DNA of 22,927 nt from Flavobacteriales bacterium (lineage in GTDB: Bacteria; Bacteroidota; Bacteroidia; UBA10329), in NCBI GenBank assembly GCA_020635535.1, contig JACJZP010000027.1, forward strand, positions 1-22,927, read 5' to 3'. Under the pieces are notes generated by a model. That model was given only the letters and a program-made list of their open reading frames with translations, was not told the DNA's origin and searched no databases. Every line of letters begins with the position of its first letter. Within the stretch, counting starts at the first letter, position 1. The translations under genes and the position numbers were made by a program. Below are positions 7,235 through 16,700 of this stretch, piece by piece.

Positions 7235-8095
7235 TTGGGCCTTATCCGATTCATTTTCAGTAAACAGTTCCTTTTGAATGTGGCATTGGCCTGTATTTTG
7301 GGCGGTGTTGGGATAATTGCGCTTTATTTCTGGCTTGGCGCTTACACAGAGCATGGCAAAACCGTTGCTGCACCCGACTTTACGGGTGTTCCTATCGGGG
7401 ATATTGAGGCGTTTGCCGATACAACTGAAGTGGAGTGGATCATTGTGGATTCATTGTATACCGATGAGTACCCGAAAGGCACGGTGGCCGAACAAGAACC
7501 GAAACCTGGTTATAGAGTTAAGCGTGGGAGAAAAATCTATCTAACGGTGAATGCTGTGCTTCCAAAGCAGGTTACTGTTCCCAATGTGAGGAATCTCTCG
7601 TTGCGGCAGGCAAAGGCCGTGTTGGAGAGTGTCGGATTGCGGTTGGGTGAGCTTCAGTACAAACCGGATATTGCCAAGAATGCCGTTCTGGACCAACTGA
7701 TCAGAGGCAAGTCTGCAAAGGAAGGTCAGATGGCTGTTATGGGAACGGTAGTAGACCTTATTCTTGGAGATGGATTGAGCAACACACGTGTTCCAATTCC
7801 TTATCTGCTTTACTACAGATTGGATGAGGCTACGGATAGATTGAATCTGTCTTCGCTGAATTTGGCCACATTCAAGATCGATACACCTGTGGTTGACTCT
7901 GGTCTGGTGCGTGTTTACAAGCAGATTCCGGCATTCAAGGAGAAAGAACTTGTTCCTCTTGGCACATCGTTTATTCTGTATTTAACGGACGACACATTGA
8001 GTATTGAATACGATTCAACGCTTTATTCTAAACCACTTCCGTTGGATTCGTTGATAATTGAAGAAGAATTTGATGAGACAGATTTTGACCAATAG
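7235..8095 (+). CDS. Membrane-anchored PASTA-domain protein, no kinase domain
   Basis: From the TTG at 7235 the product has 286 residues: a short basic N-terminus, one membrane helix (LLNVALACILGGVGIIALYF), then an extracytoplasmic part with about three PASTA repeats. PASTA modules bind peptidoglycan or muropeptides in Ser/Thr kinases and class B PBPs; here no kinase or transpeptidase domain is attached. The frame is open back to an ATG at 7166, but those 23 residues do not look like the family N-terminus, which as I recall it opens close to a 'RFxxSKxFL' motif, and a promoter-like box lies inside them. The stop lies 23 bases inside the next gene, so the genes are coupled. Proximity to divergent ddl suggests a cell-wall role, which remains an inference. 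Confidence 0.85.
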   Translation: MGLIRFIFSKQFLLNVALACILGGVGIIALYFWLGAYTEHGKTVAAPDFTGVPIGDIEAFADTTEVEWIIVDSLYTDEYPKGTVAEQEPKPGYRVKRGRKIYLTVNAVLPKQVTVPNVRNLSLRQAKAVLESVGLRLGELQYKPDIAKNAVLDQLIRGKSAKEGQMAVMGTVVDLILGDGLSNTRVPIPYLLYYRLDEATDRLNLSSLNLATFKIDTPVVDSGLVRVYKQIPAFKEKELVPLGTSFILYLTDDTLSIEYDSTLYSKPLPLDSLIIEEEFDETDFDQ

Positions 8096-10037
8096 GCTAC
8101 TGTTGCTTTTTCTGCTCTTGGTCGGGGTGAGCGGGGTGCAAGCGCAAGAGCGTCTTTACGACCTAACGGTCAATCATAGACTGAGCGATTATGAAAAGTA
8201 CATGCGCTCAGACAGGTATGCATCGCGTGTAGCAGGGGATACGCTCGACCTTCCATTTTTCGATGATTTTTCGGAGCCATTCTCACGGTTGAGAAATCTG
8301 GGTGATGATTATCCCAATCCGGACCGCTGGATCGGGAACACTGTTTACATCAACAACCATATGGCCATTAACCCCATTTCGCAGGGGGTTGCAACGTTTG
8401 ATGGATTGGATGAAATGGGCAGGGCTTACGGTTTCGGATTTTCGCTTCCGTCTGATGCAGATAGTCTGACATCAAAACCGATCAGACTGTCTGGTACACT
8501 GCCAGATTCAAGTGTTGTACTGAGCTTCTATTATCAGGCCCAGGGAGCTGGAAATGCCCCTGAGGAAGAAGACCTGCTCATTGTGCAGTTCAAAGACACA
8601 TCAGAAACATGGCAAACCGTGTGGGAAGCCGAAGGTTACATCTTGGAAGACTTCGATTTTCAGCGTGCTATGATTCCGGTTGATGATGAGAAATACCTCT
8701 TTGATGGCTTCCAGTTCCGCTTCAGAAACTTCGCTTCGCTTTCGGGAAGCGTAGATCATTGGCATGTGGACTACGTGGAGTTGGATGATGGCAGGTCTTT
8801 GGCTGACACGGTTATACGAGATGTTTCTCAGATGTGCCAGACGTCTTATCTGCTGGATCTTTTCATGGAGCAGACCTCAACCTTTTCACTGCTGAAAGAT
8901 TACAGCGCAATGCCTTGGAGTCATTACAAGACCGATCCAATGGCTTTCATTGGTGATTCGGCCTACACGGTGCTTAGAAATAACGACACGGCAGAAGTCC
9001 CAACCAACTTTTCGCTTCAGATCCTTGATCACACAGGAACACAGCGCTACAATGTTCTTAGCGCAACAGCTCCGGTCTATCCGGGTAAGGTTTGCGGTAA
9101 TGAGACCAACTCCTGCAATGTGATTGGCGGGAGCAGTAACCTCCTTTCCAACATAAGCAGCTTGGTGCCTCAATTCCCAACGGATGTGGAAATGACCGAT
9201 GATTCCACCTTCTTTGAGCTCAGGTTCAGTTTGGGGGTGGATGACCAGGACTCGATCAACGACATACGGGTTGAGAAACAGGAATTCTACAATTACTATG
9301 CGTATGATGATGGCACTGCCGAAGCTGCTTACGGCCTTGGCGAGTTGGAAAATGTGGGGCGCGTTGCGGTCAGATATGATGTGAAGAAAGATGACGTTCT
9401 GCGGGCAATACAACTGTATTTGAACCCTGTGGAGTTCGACCTCTCGCAAGAGGAGGTTCAGCTGGCAGTTTGGACGGGAGGTGAAGAGCCGGGAGACACC
9501 ATTTGGACCTCACCCAGCATGTTTTTCCAGTATACGGACCATGTCAATTATTTCTACCATTACTTCCTCGATAGGGAAATTCAGGTGAATGCCAACAGTA
9601 CCATTTGGGTAGGTTGGATTCAGCAGCCTGCAACCAACCTGAAGTTCTCAGTTGGGTTTGACAAGCGTGCAGACCATTCAGATAGGAACTACTACAATCT
9701 TGGAACTACTTGGAATCAGAGTTCCATACCGGGCTCTATCATGATACGTCCGGCATTTGGCGAGGCGTACGATTGGGTAGGAGTGGATGAACAAGCCAAT
9801 GCAATGGAGCTGAGTGTTTATCCCAACCCAAGTAATGGAACGGTCTTCATTCAAGAACGTACTGCGGGGCAGTTGAAGAATGCCAACATCAAGGTCTTCG
9901 ATCTCTCTGGTCGTTGTGTTCATCAGCAAAGTGGTTACCGAGGCCCCCTTCATTTGGAAACCCTCAACGCTGGGGTTTACCTGCTTAGGGTAGATACCGA
10001 AACCGTTTCCTTCACAAACCGTTTGGTGCTGCAATGA
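8073..10037 (+). CDS. Secreted protein with T9SS type A sorting domain
   Basis: The ATG at 8073 gives a 654-residue protein with a clean signal peptide (MRQILTNRLLLLFLLLVGVS followed by GVQAQ). A TTG at 8058 would add five residues and cannot be excluded. After the signal, about residues 40-260 contain LPFFDDFSEP, GVATFDGLDEMG, VVLSFYYQAQG and FQFRFRNFAS, suggestive of a jelly-roll or lectin-like fold. The middle is unrecognised. The last 75 residues begin VYPNPSNGTVFIQE and end GVYLLRVDTETVSFTNRLVL, a type A sorting domain that directs outer-membrane export and surface anchoring. It overlaps the PASTA stop by 23 bases and the rluD-like start by four. No enzymatic motif was seen, so its function is unknown. 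Confidence 0.9.
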   Translation: MRQILTNRLLLLFLLLVGVSGVQAQERLYDLTVNHRLSDYEKYMRSDRYASRVAGDTLDLPFFDDFSEPFSRLRNLGDDYPNPDRWIGNTVYINNHMAINPISQGVATFDGLDEMGRAYGFGFSLPSDADSLTSKPIRLSGTLPDSSVVLSFYYQAQGAGNAPEEEDLLIVQFKDTSETWQTVWEAEGYILEDFDFQRAMIPVDDEKYLFDGFQFRFRNFASLSGSVDHWHVDYVELDDGRSLADTVIRDVSQMCQTSYLLDLFMEQTSTFSLLKDYSAMPWSHYKTDPMAFIGDSAYTVLRNNDTAEVPTNFSLQILDHTGTQRYNVLSATAPVYPGKVCGNETNSCNVIGGSSNLLSNISSLVPQFPTDVEMTDDSTFFELRFSLGVDDQDSINDIRVEKQEFYNYYAYDDGTAEAAYGLGELENVGRVAVRYDVKKDDVLRAIQLYLNPVEFDLSQEEVQLAVWTGGEEPGDTIWTSPSMFFQYTDHVNYFYHYFLDREIQVNANSTIWVGWIQQPATNLKFSVGFDKRADHSDRNYYNLGTTWNQSSIPGSIMIRPAFGEAYDWVGVDEQANAMELSVYPNPSNGTVFIQERTAGQLKNANIKVFDLSGRCVHQQSGYRGPLHLETLNAGVYLLRVDTETVSFTNRLVLQ

Positions 10038-11077
10038 GCGAAGACGGACTTTACGAAGAGGCCGAAGAACAAGAAGAACTTTACGAGCACTATCGGTTTG
10101 TTGCCGACCCTGGTCAAGAGCCGCTGCGCGTAGACAAATTCTTGATGGACCGTGTGCCGAACGCCACGCGCAACAAGATTCAGATTGCCACCCGTGCTGG
10201 AAACGTGCATGTGAACGGTGAAACCGTCAAACCCAATTATAGGGTTAAACCAAAAGATGTGGTGGCCGTGGTTATGGCTCAACCACCTCGTGATCGGACA
10301 ATTCATCCTGAAAACATTCCACTCAATATCCTATACGAGGACAAGGATGTGGTGGTGATCAATAAGCAGCCCGATCTGGTGGTGCATCCCGGTCATGGTA
10401 ATTATACCGGAACGCTGGTCAATGGGTTGATGTACCATTTCAAGAACCTGCCAGACCTCGGCAAACATGATGACCCGAGGCCAGGGCTTGTGCACCGATT
10501 AGACAAAGGAACCTCTGGTGTTATGGTGGTGGCCAAGAACGAGTTGGCCATGAGCGGACTTGCACAGCAGTTCTTTGACCGTACCACAGACCGTTTGTAC
10601 AACGCCTTGGTTTGGGGAGAATTTGAAGAGGATGAAGGCCGCATTGAAGGGCACATTGGCCGTTCGTTGAAGAACCGTTTGCAGATGGATGTTTTTCCTG
10701 ATGGCGAATTTGGGAAGCATGCGGTAACGCATTACAAGGTTTTGGAACGGTTCGGATACGTTACGCTGGTGCAGTGCAAACTGGAAACGGGTCGTACACA
10801 CCAGATACGGGCGCACATGCGGTACATTGGCCATCCGCTGTTCAACGATGAGCGTTATGGTGGCGACAAGGTGCTGAAGGGAACCACTTTTACCAAGTAC
10901 AAGCAGTTCATTCAGAATTGTTTTGATGAATTGGCAAGACCTGCACTCCACGCCAAATCTTTGGCATTTACGCAGCCCATTACCAAAGAACGACTGGAAT
11001 TCAATACCGAGTTACCTGAAGACATGCAGGCCGTACTCGAAAAATGGCGCGTTTATATAGCCAGTAGGAAAGAGTAA
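10034..11077 (+). CDS. rluD: RluA-family pseudouridine synthase, RluD-like
   Basis: The 347-residue protein has an N-terminal S4 RNA-binding domain (LRVDKFLMDRVPNATRNKIQ through KPNYRVKPKD) and a catalytic domain with PGLVHRLDKGTSGVMVVAK, where Asp157 is the nucleophile. The C-terminal GRTHQIRAHMRYIGHPLFND motif completes the signature. This S4-plus-catalytic layout fits RluD or RluC, which modify 23S rRNA uridines; RluD is the likelier label but target sites cannot be read from sequence. An acidic N-terminal extension of about 20 residues precedes the S4 domain. The start overlaps the T9SS gene stop by four bases (ATGA), so it closes a three-gene operon with the PASTA protein. Confidence 0.9.
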   Translation: MSEDGLYEEAEEQEELYEHYRFVADPGQEPLRVDKFLMDRVPNATRNKIQIATRAGNVHVNGETVKPNYRVKPKDVVAVVMAQPPRDRTIHPENIPLNILYEDKDVVVINKQPDLVVHPGHGNYTGTLVNGLMYHFKNLPDLGKHDDPRPGLVHRLDKGTSGVMVVAKNELAMSGLAQQFFDRTTDRLYNALVWGEFEEDEGRIEGHIGRSLKNRLQMDVFPDGEFGKHAVTHYKVLERFGYVTLVQCKLETGRTHQIRAHMRYIGHPLFNDERYGGDKVLKGTTFTKYKQFIQNCFDELARPALHAKSLAFTQPITKERLEFNTELPEDMQAVLEKWRVYIASRKE

Positions 11078-11197
11078 GTCCTTGTTTGAATAGCCAATTA
11101 TTCTACAGATTCTTTTACGCAGGATAAACGACTTACTAAACGGATTGGTTAAGAAACCGTTTTCTTGATCTCGTTCTATCGGTTTTTGATTTAACAG

Positions 11198-11227
11198 GTT
11201 GAAAGTTAGTAGCCTGAGTCTTTCAAC
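11198..11227. repeat. Hairpin in the spacer between convergent rluD and mqnE
   Basis: The 237-base spacer 11078-11314 lies between convergent genes. It contains a perfect 8-base stem, GTTGAAAG (11198-11205) with CTTTCAAC (11220-11227), and a weaker AAACGG/CCGTTT stem near 11137-11162. Neither is followed by a clear T-run on either strand, so a Rho-independent terminator is not established. No convincing gene was seen in this spacer. Confidence 0.4.
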
Positions 11228-11314
11228 AAAGGGAAATAATCAAATGCAATTTGACAAAACCATTTATGGCTTTACACCCAATTTTTGGATGAACGCGGTA
11301 CTTCGGAAGAGTTG

Positions 11315-12478
11315 TTACGCTTCGGCCGCTTCAGCCGCAAAATCGTAATCCATATAATCTGTAACGGTGTTGTAAACCGTATCGCGTTCAATGGGGTGGC
11401 GGCCAACCTGTTTTATCAGATTCACCAATTCTTCTGTGGTAAGCGCAGGGTTCTGGTCTTCGGCTCCCGCCATACTGTAGATCTTGGTGCTATCGTCTAT
11501 GGTTCCGTCAATATCATCTACACCAAAGGCCAAACTCATCTGAGCGGTCTGGCGGCCAATCATTGGCCAGTAGGCTTTCACATGCCCAAAGTTGTCCATA
11601 TAAATACGCCCGATGGCGTAGTTGCGCAGGTCTTCAATGGTGCTCACTTCAGGAATATGGCTCATTTGGTTATCGCCATTGCGGAACTTGAGCGGAATGA
11701 AGGTGTTGAAGCCGCCCGTTTCGTCCTGAAGGTTGCGCAAGCGGTTCATGTGGTCTACGCGATGCTCGAATTTTTCAATATGTCCGTAAAGCATGGTGGC
11801 GTTGCTCGGCATGCCCAGTTGGTGGGCTGTGCGGTGCATTTCCAACCATTGTTCGCTGGTGCATTTGTCGTTACAGATCTCGGCACGTATGGCCTCATCA
11901 AATATCTCGGCACCACCACCTGGCAATGAATCCTGCCCGTGGTCTTTCAGTATCTGCAATCCTTCGCGATAGCTCACCTTGGCCTTACGGCACATGTATT
12001 CCAACTCTACGGCCGTGAATGCCTTGACGTGGATGTCGGGTCGTATCTCCTTCACTTTTTTAATGAGCGAAGCGAAATAGTGCAAGCCCATCTTTGGGTG
12101 TACGCCACCCACTATATGAACTTCCGTAATGGGTTTGCCCTCGTAATCCTTTACGATTTCGAGAATCTCAGCTTCGGAAAGTTCCCAGCCTTCATTCTTC
12201 TGTTTGAGTAGGCGAGAGTAGGAGCAGAACTTGCAATCGAATACGCAGATGTTGGTAGGCTCTACATGGAAGTTACGGTTGAAGAACACCTTATCGCCAT
12301 ACAACTTCTCTTTAATGTGGTTGGCCAGCGACCCGAGGTAGCCCAACTCGCCCTTTTCATAAAGAAAAACACCTTCATCAAACGAGATGCGTTCGCCATC
12401 CATCACTTTCTGCGCAATGGTTTTGAACTTGGTGTCCAAACCGCTTGATAGGATATGTTCCAGACCGTTTGTATTCAT
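11315..12478 (-). CDS. mqnE: Aminofutalosine synthase MqnE (radical SAM)
   Basis: The 387-residue radical SAM enzyme has the cluster motif CVFDCKFC with Cys78, Cys82 and Cys85 preceded by NFHVEPTNI. MqnE adds the 5'-deoxyadenosyl radical to 3-[(1-carboxyvinyl)oxy]benzoate to give aminofutalosine, an early step of the futalosine menaquinone route. The segments EVHIVGGVHPKMGLHYF, SLPGGGAEIFD, ATMLYGHIE and FNTFIPLKFRN, plus the C-terminal AGAEDQNPALTTEELV, fit MqnE better than the paralogous MqnC. The ATG at 12478 overlaps the upstream metalloprotease stop by one base (TAATG). No other menaquinone gene is in the window, so the rest of the pathway must lie elsewhere. Confidence 0.94.
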   Translation of the reverse strand: MNTNGLEHILSSGLDTKFKTIAQKVMDGERISFDEGVFLYEKGELGYLGSLANHIKEKLYGDKVFFNRNFHVEPTNICVFDCKFCSYSRLLKQKNEGWELSEAEILEIVKDYEGKPITEVHIVGGVHPKMGLHYFASLIKKVKEIRPDIHVKAFTAVELEYMCRKAKVSYREGLQILKDHGQDSLPGGGAEIFDEAIRAEICNDKCTSEQWLEMHRTAHQLGMPSNATMLYGHIEKFEHRVDHMNRLRNLQDETGGFNTFIPLKFRNGDNQMSHIPEVSTIEDLRNYAIGRIYMDNFGHVKAYWPMIGRQTAQMSLAFGVDDIDGTIDDSTKIYSMAGAEDQNPALTTEELVNLIKQVGRHPIERDTVYNTVTDYMDYDFAAEAAEA

Positions 12479-13743
12479 TACTTCGCAATATTAATTCTAC
12501 GGGTTACCACCTCATTCTCAGACCGTAGTTCAAGAACATACGAGCCTGTTTTTAGTTCGGAAACATCCAACGGAACGGCTGCATATCCTAATCGAAGCTT
12601 TGATGCTGTGAGTACCAGTTTTCCGGATAGGTCGAAAACGCTTGCATCGGTAAGCAGTCCGTCTTTTTGGTCAGACTGGATATTGAGCACATCAGCTGCA
12701 GGGTTAGGGTAAACGATGAGCGAACTTTCAAGTACGTGTTCCTCAATGCCAACTGGGCATTGGTTGAGTGCATTTGAACTGAGAAGGGATGCTCGCGGTC
12801 CGTTAATGGCCGCCAACATGCGCGATTTCTGCCCGTTGGTGAAAAAGAAGATGCAGGGGTCATCTCCATAATCCATAAAGTTGTTGAACATATCGCTGTT
12901 GGATCCGCTTCCGCATGAGGCACTCGGATAGGTCAGTTCGCACGCATCATAGTTCGGGCCTTTTTGTTTGGGAGTGTCAGAAACGCCATCGTCTGCCGTG
13001 CAGTTAGAATTGTCGGCCACAGGCCCCCAAAGATGATCGAGGTTGAAATAATGACCGATCTCATGCGTGGCCGTTCTTCCTTTGTTGTAGGTGGTTGATG
13101 AGCTTGGCCGACCGAAATAACCGTAGCCAATGACCACGCCATCCAACAACGGATTGATGCCTGGCTGATAGGCGTAGCCAAGTAAACCTGCTCCTATGTT
13201 GCAGACCCAGATGTTGAGGTAATTGGCAGCAGGCCACGGGTCGTGTCCACCGGCTGCAGTAACTTTTACATCATCAGAGCCTTGCCAGTTAGTAACGGTT
13301 GTTTCTGTGCGGGTTATTCCGTTGGTCCAATAGCCGTTCGGGTCGCAAGTGGCCAATGCAAATTGAATTTCGCAGTCGGCAACACGGTTGGTCCAAATAG
13401 TGGGCACTCCAGAAACGTCTGCATTCAGCTTGCGGTAATCTTCGTTCAAAACATCGATCTGAGATTGAATTTGCGCATCCGAAATGTTCTGAACGGAGGT
13501 CTTGTAAACCACGTGCACCACCACTGGTATGGTTACTACTGCGCGGTCTACGATTTCATGTTCGTGCTCGGTGATCCATCGCTCGGTAAAAGATTCTATT
13601 TCGGCTCTTTTTGTTCTTAGTTCAGGATTCAATTCCAGTTGCTCTTGCATCTTTTCTGAAGTGCCGCAATGCGTGTGTTGGGCAAAGCCTTGCTGTGCGG
13701 TAAGCATCAAAAGGAAAACAAGAAGACGGAGGTAATTCAGCAT
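12478..13743 (-). CDS. Secreted M43-type zinc metalloprotease with T9SS type A sorting domain
   Basis: The ATG at 13743 yields 421 residues starting with the signal peptide MLNYLRLLVFLLMLTAQQGF; a TTG seven codons upstream would extend it without improving the signal. A propeptide-like stretch leads to a metzincin domain with the zinc motif HEIGHYFNLDH (227-237), a catalytic Glu228, and the Met-turn FMDYGDD with Met290. Several cysteines surround the site, as in ulilysin/cytophagalysin-type M43 (pappalysin) peptidases. The final 75 residues (VYPNPAADVLNIQS through GSYVLELRSENEVVTRRI) are a T9SS type A sorting domain, so the enzyme is exported to the cell surface or medium. It follows the large type B surface protein by 49 bases and its stop overlaps mqnE. 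Confidence 0.93.
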   Translation of the reverse strand: MLNYLRLLVFLLMLTAQQGFAQHTHCGTSEKMQEQLELNPELRTKRAEIESFTERWITEHEHEIVDRAVVTIPVVVHVVYKTSVQNISDAQIQSQIDVLNEDYRKLNADVSGVPTIWTNRVADCEIQFALATCDPNGYWTNGITRTETTVTNWQGSDDVKVTAAGGHDPWPAANYLNIWVCNIGAGLLGYAYQPGINPLLDGVVIGYGYFGRPSSSTTYNKGRTATHEIGHYFNLDHLWGPVADNSNCTADDGVSDTPKQKGPNYDACELTYPSASCGSGSNSDMFNNFMDYGDDPCIFFFTNGQKSRMLAAINGPRASLLSSNALNQCPVGIEEHVLESSLIVYPNPAADVLNIQSDQKDGLLTDASVFDLSGKLVLTASKLRLGYAAVPLDVSELKTGSYVLELRSENEVVTRRINIAK

Positions 13744-13792
13744 CTCATTCGGTTTGGGCGGCAAATCTAACCATTACATCTGGCCAGAAAGG

Positions 13793-16700
13793 TCAACGTA
13801 TCAGCGTTACCGACCCACGTTTTGTGTAGGTGTCTCCTTTGGAGGAAACGAAACTGATGAAGTACACATAAGCACCCTGTGGGTTTTCTTTTCCACCAAT
13901 GGAACCGTTCCAGCCTTGGTTCGGGTCTGTGGTTTCAAAGATGCGATTACCCCAACGGTCGTAGATCTGAAACAGGTAACTGTCTGCCTGAACGTAAACG
14001 GTTATTGGTTTAAAAACGTTGTTCACCCCCTCGGGCATAAAGGCATTTGGAACAAACACGTTCGGATGCTGTCTTGCGCAATCCTCATTGGAGCGGCTTG
14101 TTTCCAAAAAGGTAACCGGGTCTGGGTTACCTATTGGGGCACCAATCCCCTCAATAGCCTCTATGTAGTAGCAGAAGTTGCCTTCTCCAACAATAATTTC
14201 CTGAATGGAATCAGTGTATGTGAGTTGAGTAGACGGGACTGTAGTCAGATAATCGAATGGCCCGTCAAAGCTTCTGTAAATGTTGTAGGCTGAAACCCCT
14301 CCGTTGAATCCCTCATACGCATTCCACTGAAGTGAATTTGTTCTGTTTGGGTTTGCCTCAGCCTCCAACAGAATGGTTCGGGTCATGTTCAAAGTGTCAG
14401 CATACTGGTCGCAGCTATCCACACCAATAATGGAATAGTAATAACTGTTGAATGCAGGACGCGCCCCTGCATCCGTGTACGAATAATAGCGGGTGCTTGG
14501 GTCAAATGCTACAAACCATATGGTGCTCAGCGCATCAGGCTCTTCCCCGCGTTGTATGTCGAAACCAAGATAACCCGCAGTGCTATCAACAAAGAAATAG
14601 GTCTCCACTCCGGTATTTCCGGGTTGAACCGTGGTTTGGTACTGGTAAGCATAATCTGGGCGCTTAGGCACATAGGCAATGATGCATCGCTTATTTGAAG
14701 TTGATGTAATCCTGTTCGCCACATTTTTCACCGCCCTAACAATGTAGCAGTATTCTGCAGTTGCAGATAATCCAGCATGGGTGAAAACCGTGTCTGTTGT
14801 AGTACCGATCTTCACAAATGGGCCACTGTTCTCAGAGGTATATACATCATATTCCTTTACACCTTCTGGCCAGTACCAGTATCTGGTCCAGTTCAGATTG
14901 GTTTCAATCAGGCAACTATCATAATCTGCATTCAGCAATATGGTTTCATGATGGTCTGTTCCATCAGCAATGGAACCAGCAGGCACGCCCGGTACACCGC
15001 AATTGTTCGTTGCATAAACCTGATACCACAATGGTTGAGATGATGGGTCAGAAATAGTATCTGTCCAGCAGGTGTTATTGTAACCGTAAACCGTATCCAT
15101 TGGTATCCAAGCAAAGGCATCTGGGTTCAGAAGTATGTTGTACTGAACAACATTCAAACTGGTATTAGGGGGCCAGCAAACCGTTACGTATCCTGTTTCC
15201 GGGTCAATTGTCAAAGAATCTATTGGTTGTGGATTTGGCTGATCGGGGTTATTCAGCACATCTCCAGTTATGTTGGAGACGGAAACACAGCCAAGGTTAT
15301 CCGTAAGTTCAATCCGATAATTCACCTGCTCGTTACACCAGATTACGGGGTCAGAGTAATTCAAGCTGTTCGGTGGAGATGGAGGCCCGATCTGCGTCCA
15401 TGTTCCAACAGGATTCTCTCGATAAACATGATACCAGCCCTGTCCTCCACCATTTGAAGATGGAAGCGGTGGGGTGGCTACTGGAGACCATGAAAGTTCG
15501 GCAGTCTCGCCAGTGTTGTTCAGAGTGAGGAAGATGGAAGAGACGGTGTCTACCGGTGCCTCAAGTACGGCATCGTTACAGCCAGAACGTGTTCGAATGA
15601 GATAGTAGTTAGGGCCTGAGGTGGTAGGAGGTGCTACTGAATTGCCGGAATTGTGAACGTAGGTGCCTGTGTTGATGTCAGTAACGCTTCCAATTTCCTG
15701 AAAAGGGCCACTCGGTGAAGTACTATGGAATATGGCATACTCAACAAATGAAGGGGGCACCGAATTGTCAACCACGGTTTCCCAATAGATGGTAATATCT
15801 CCGTTGGTATCTGTACTGACGCAGTGTGGAACCGGACTCGGAACAATCGTTTCGCCAACCACAGTTACCGCAACATTTACGATGTGAATTCCTGGAGCCG
15901 GACAGTAATCATCCTTGTACTTGAAAATGAAATTGTATGTACTGGACACGTTTGCACACGCATCTTGCTGAGACACGTGGTCACATGTTGTCTGCCAATT
16001 GAATGTTGTGGAAATGGTGCCAGTTCCGGTTGAAGGAGGAGTTGTGCTGCTAAGTGTGGCACAAGGACTGTTGGCACAGCCGGCATTTGCATTTGTAAAC
16101 CCGGTTCCGAACTGGTTTCCTGAGGCAGTGAATTCCAAAACCTGCGGGTTTCCTCCGGTCAGATCATTGTCTGTACCGGAGATTTCGAATGTTACCAGAT
16201 CCCCCGCATCAACCACTATCTCAAATCCAGAACCGGCTCCTGGAGATATCCAGTTGGGCGAAGAAACCTGAGGGATATTGTTCGGAACGGTGCAAGGCAA
16301 GACTGTTACGCTCATTTCTCGAGTAGATCTGGCTATCAGCTGGCCACATCTCCAACTGTTTACTGCAGCTACCAGGGCCCATCTTCCCTGTACACTCGAT
16401 GGACTATCGTACTCAAGTTCACCAGTAACCGGATCCAATGTAACCTGATCATAGGAGGCATTGATAGATGGACCAGGAAGAGGAGAGGTGCCATTATACC
16501 CAGTTGTGTAAGTGGTTGGATTGCCACTTGTACCCAAAGCCGGAATCAATTCATAGCTCAGAGAATCAAGATCCGGGTCAATGGCATCGCTGTTATATCT
16601 CAGCTGATACCCGGAGCACAGTACAGATGTGGGCTTTTCGGCAAATTGTGGGCTTGAATCATAGCACGGGTAGGTATCCTGCCCATTGAACGGATACATG

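Noticed and set aside
8886..9449. Minus-strand open frame of 187 codons within the T9SS type A protein gene
   Set aside because: The plus strand encodes a coherent secreted protein with signal peptide and sorting domain; the antisense frame has no recognisable features.
11244..11348. Small plus-strand frame of 34 codons starting ATGCAATTTGAC near the end of mqnE
   Set aside because: Its 3' half is antisense to the mqnE C-terminus and its end reads low-complexity Ala/Ser; no homology is recognised, so it is probably chance.
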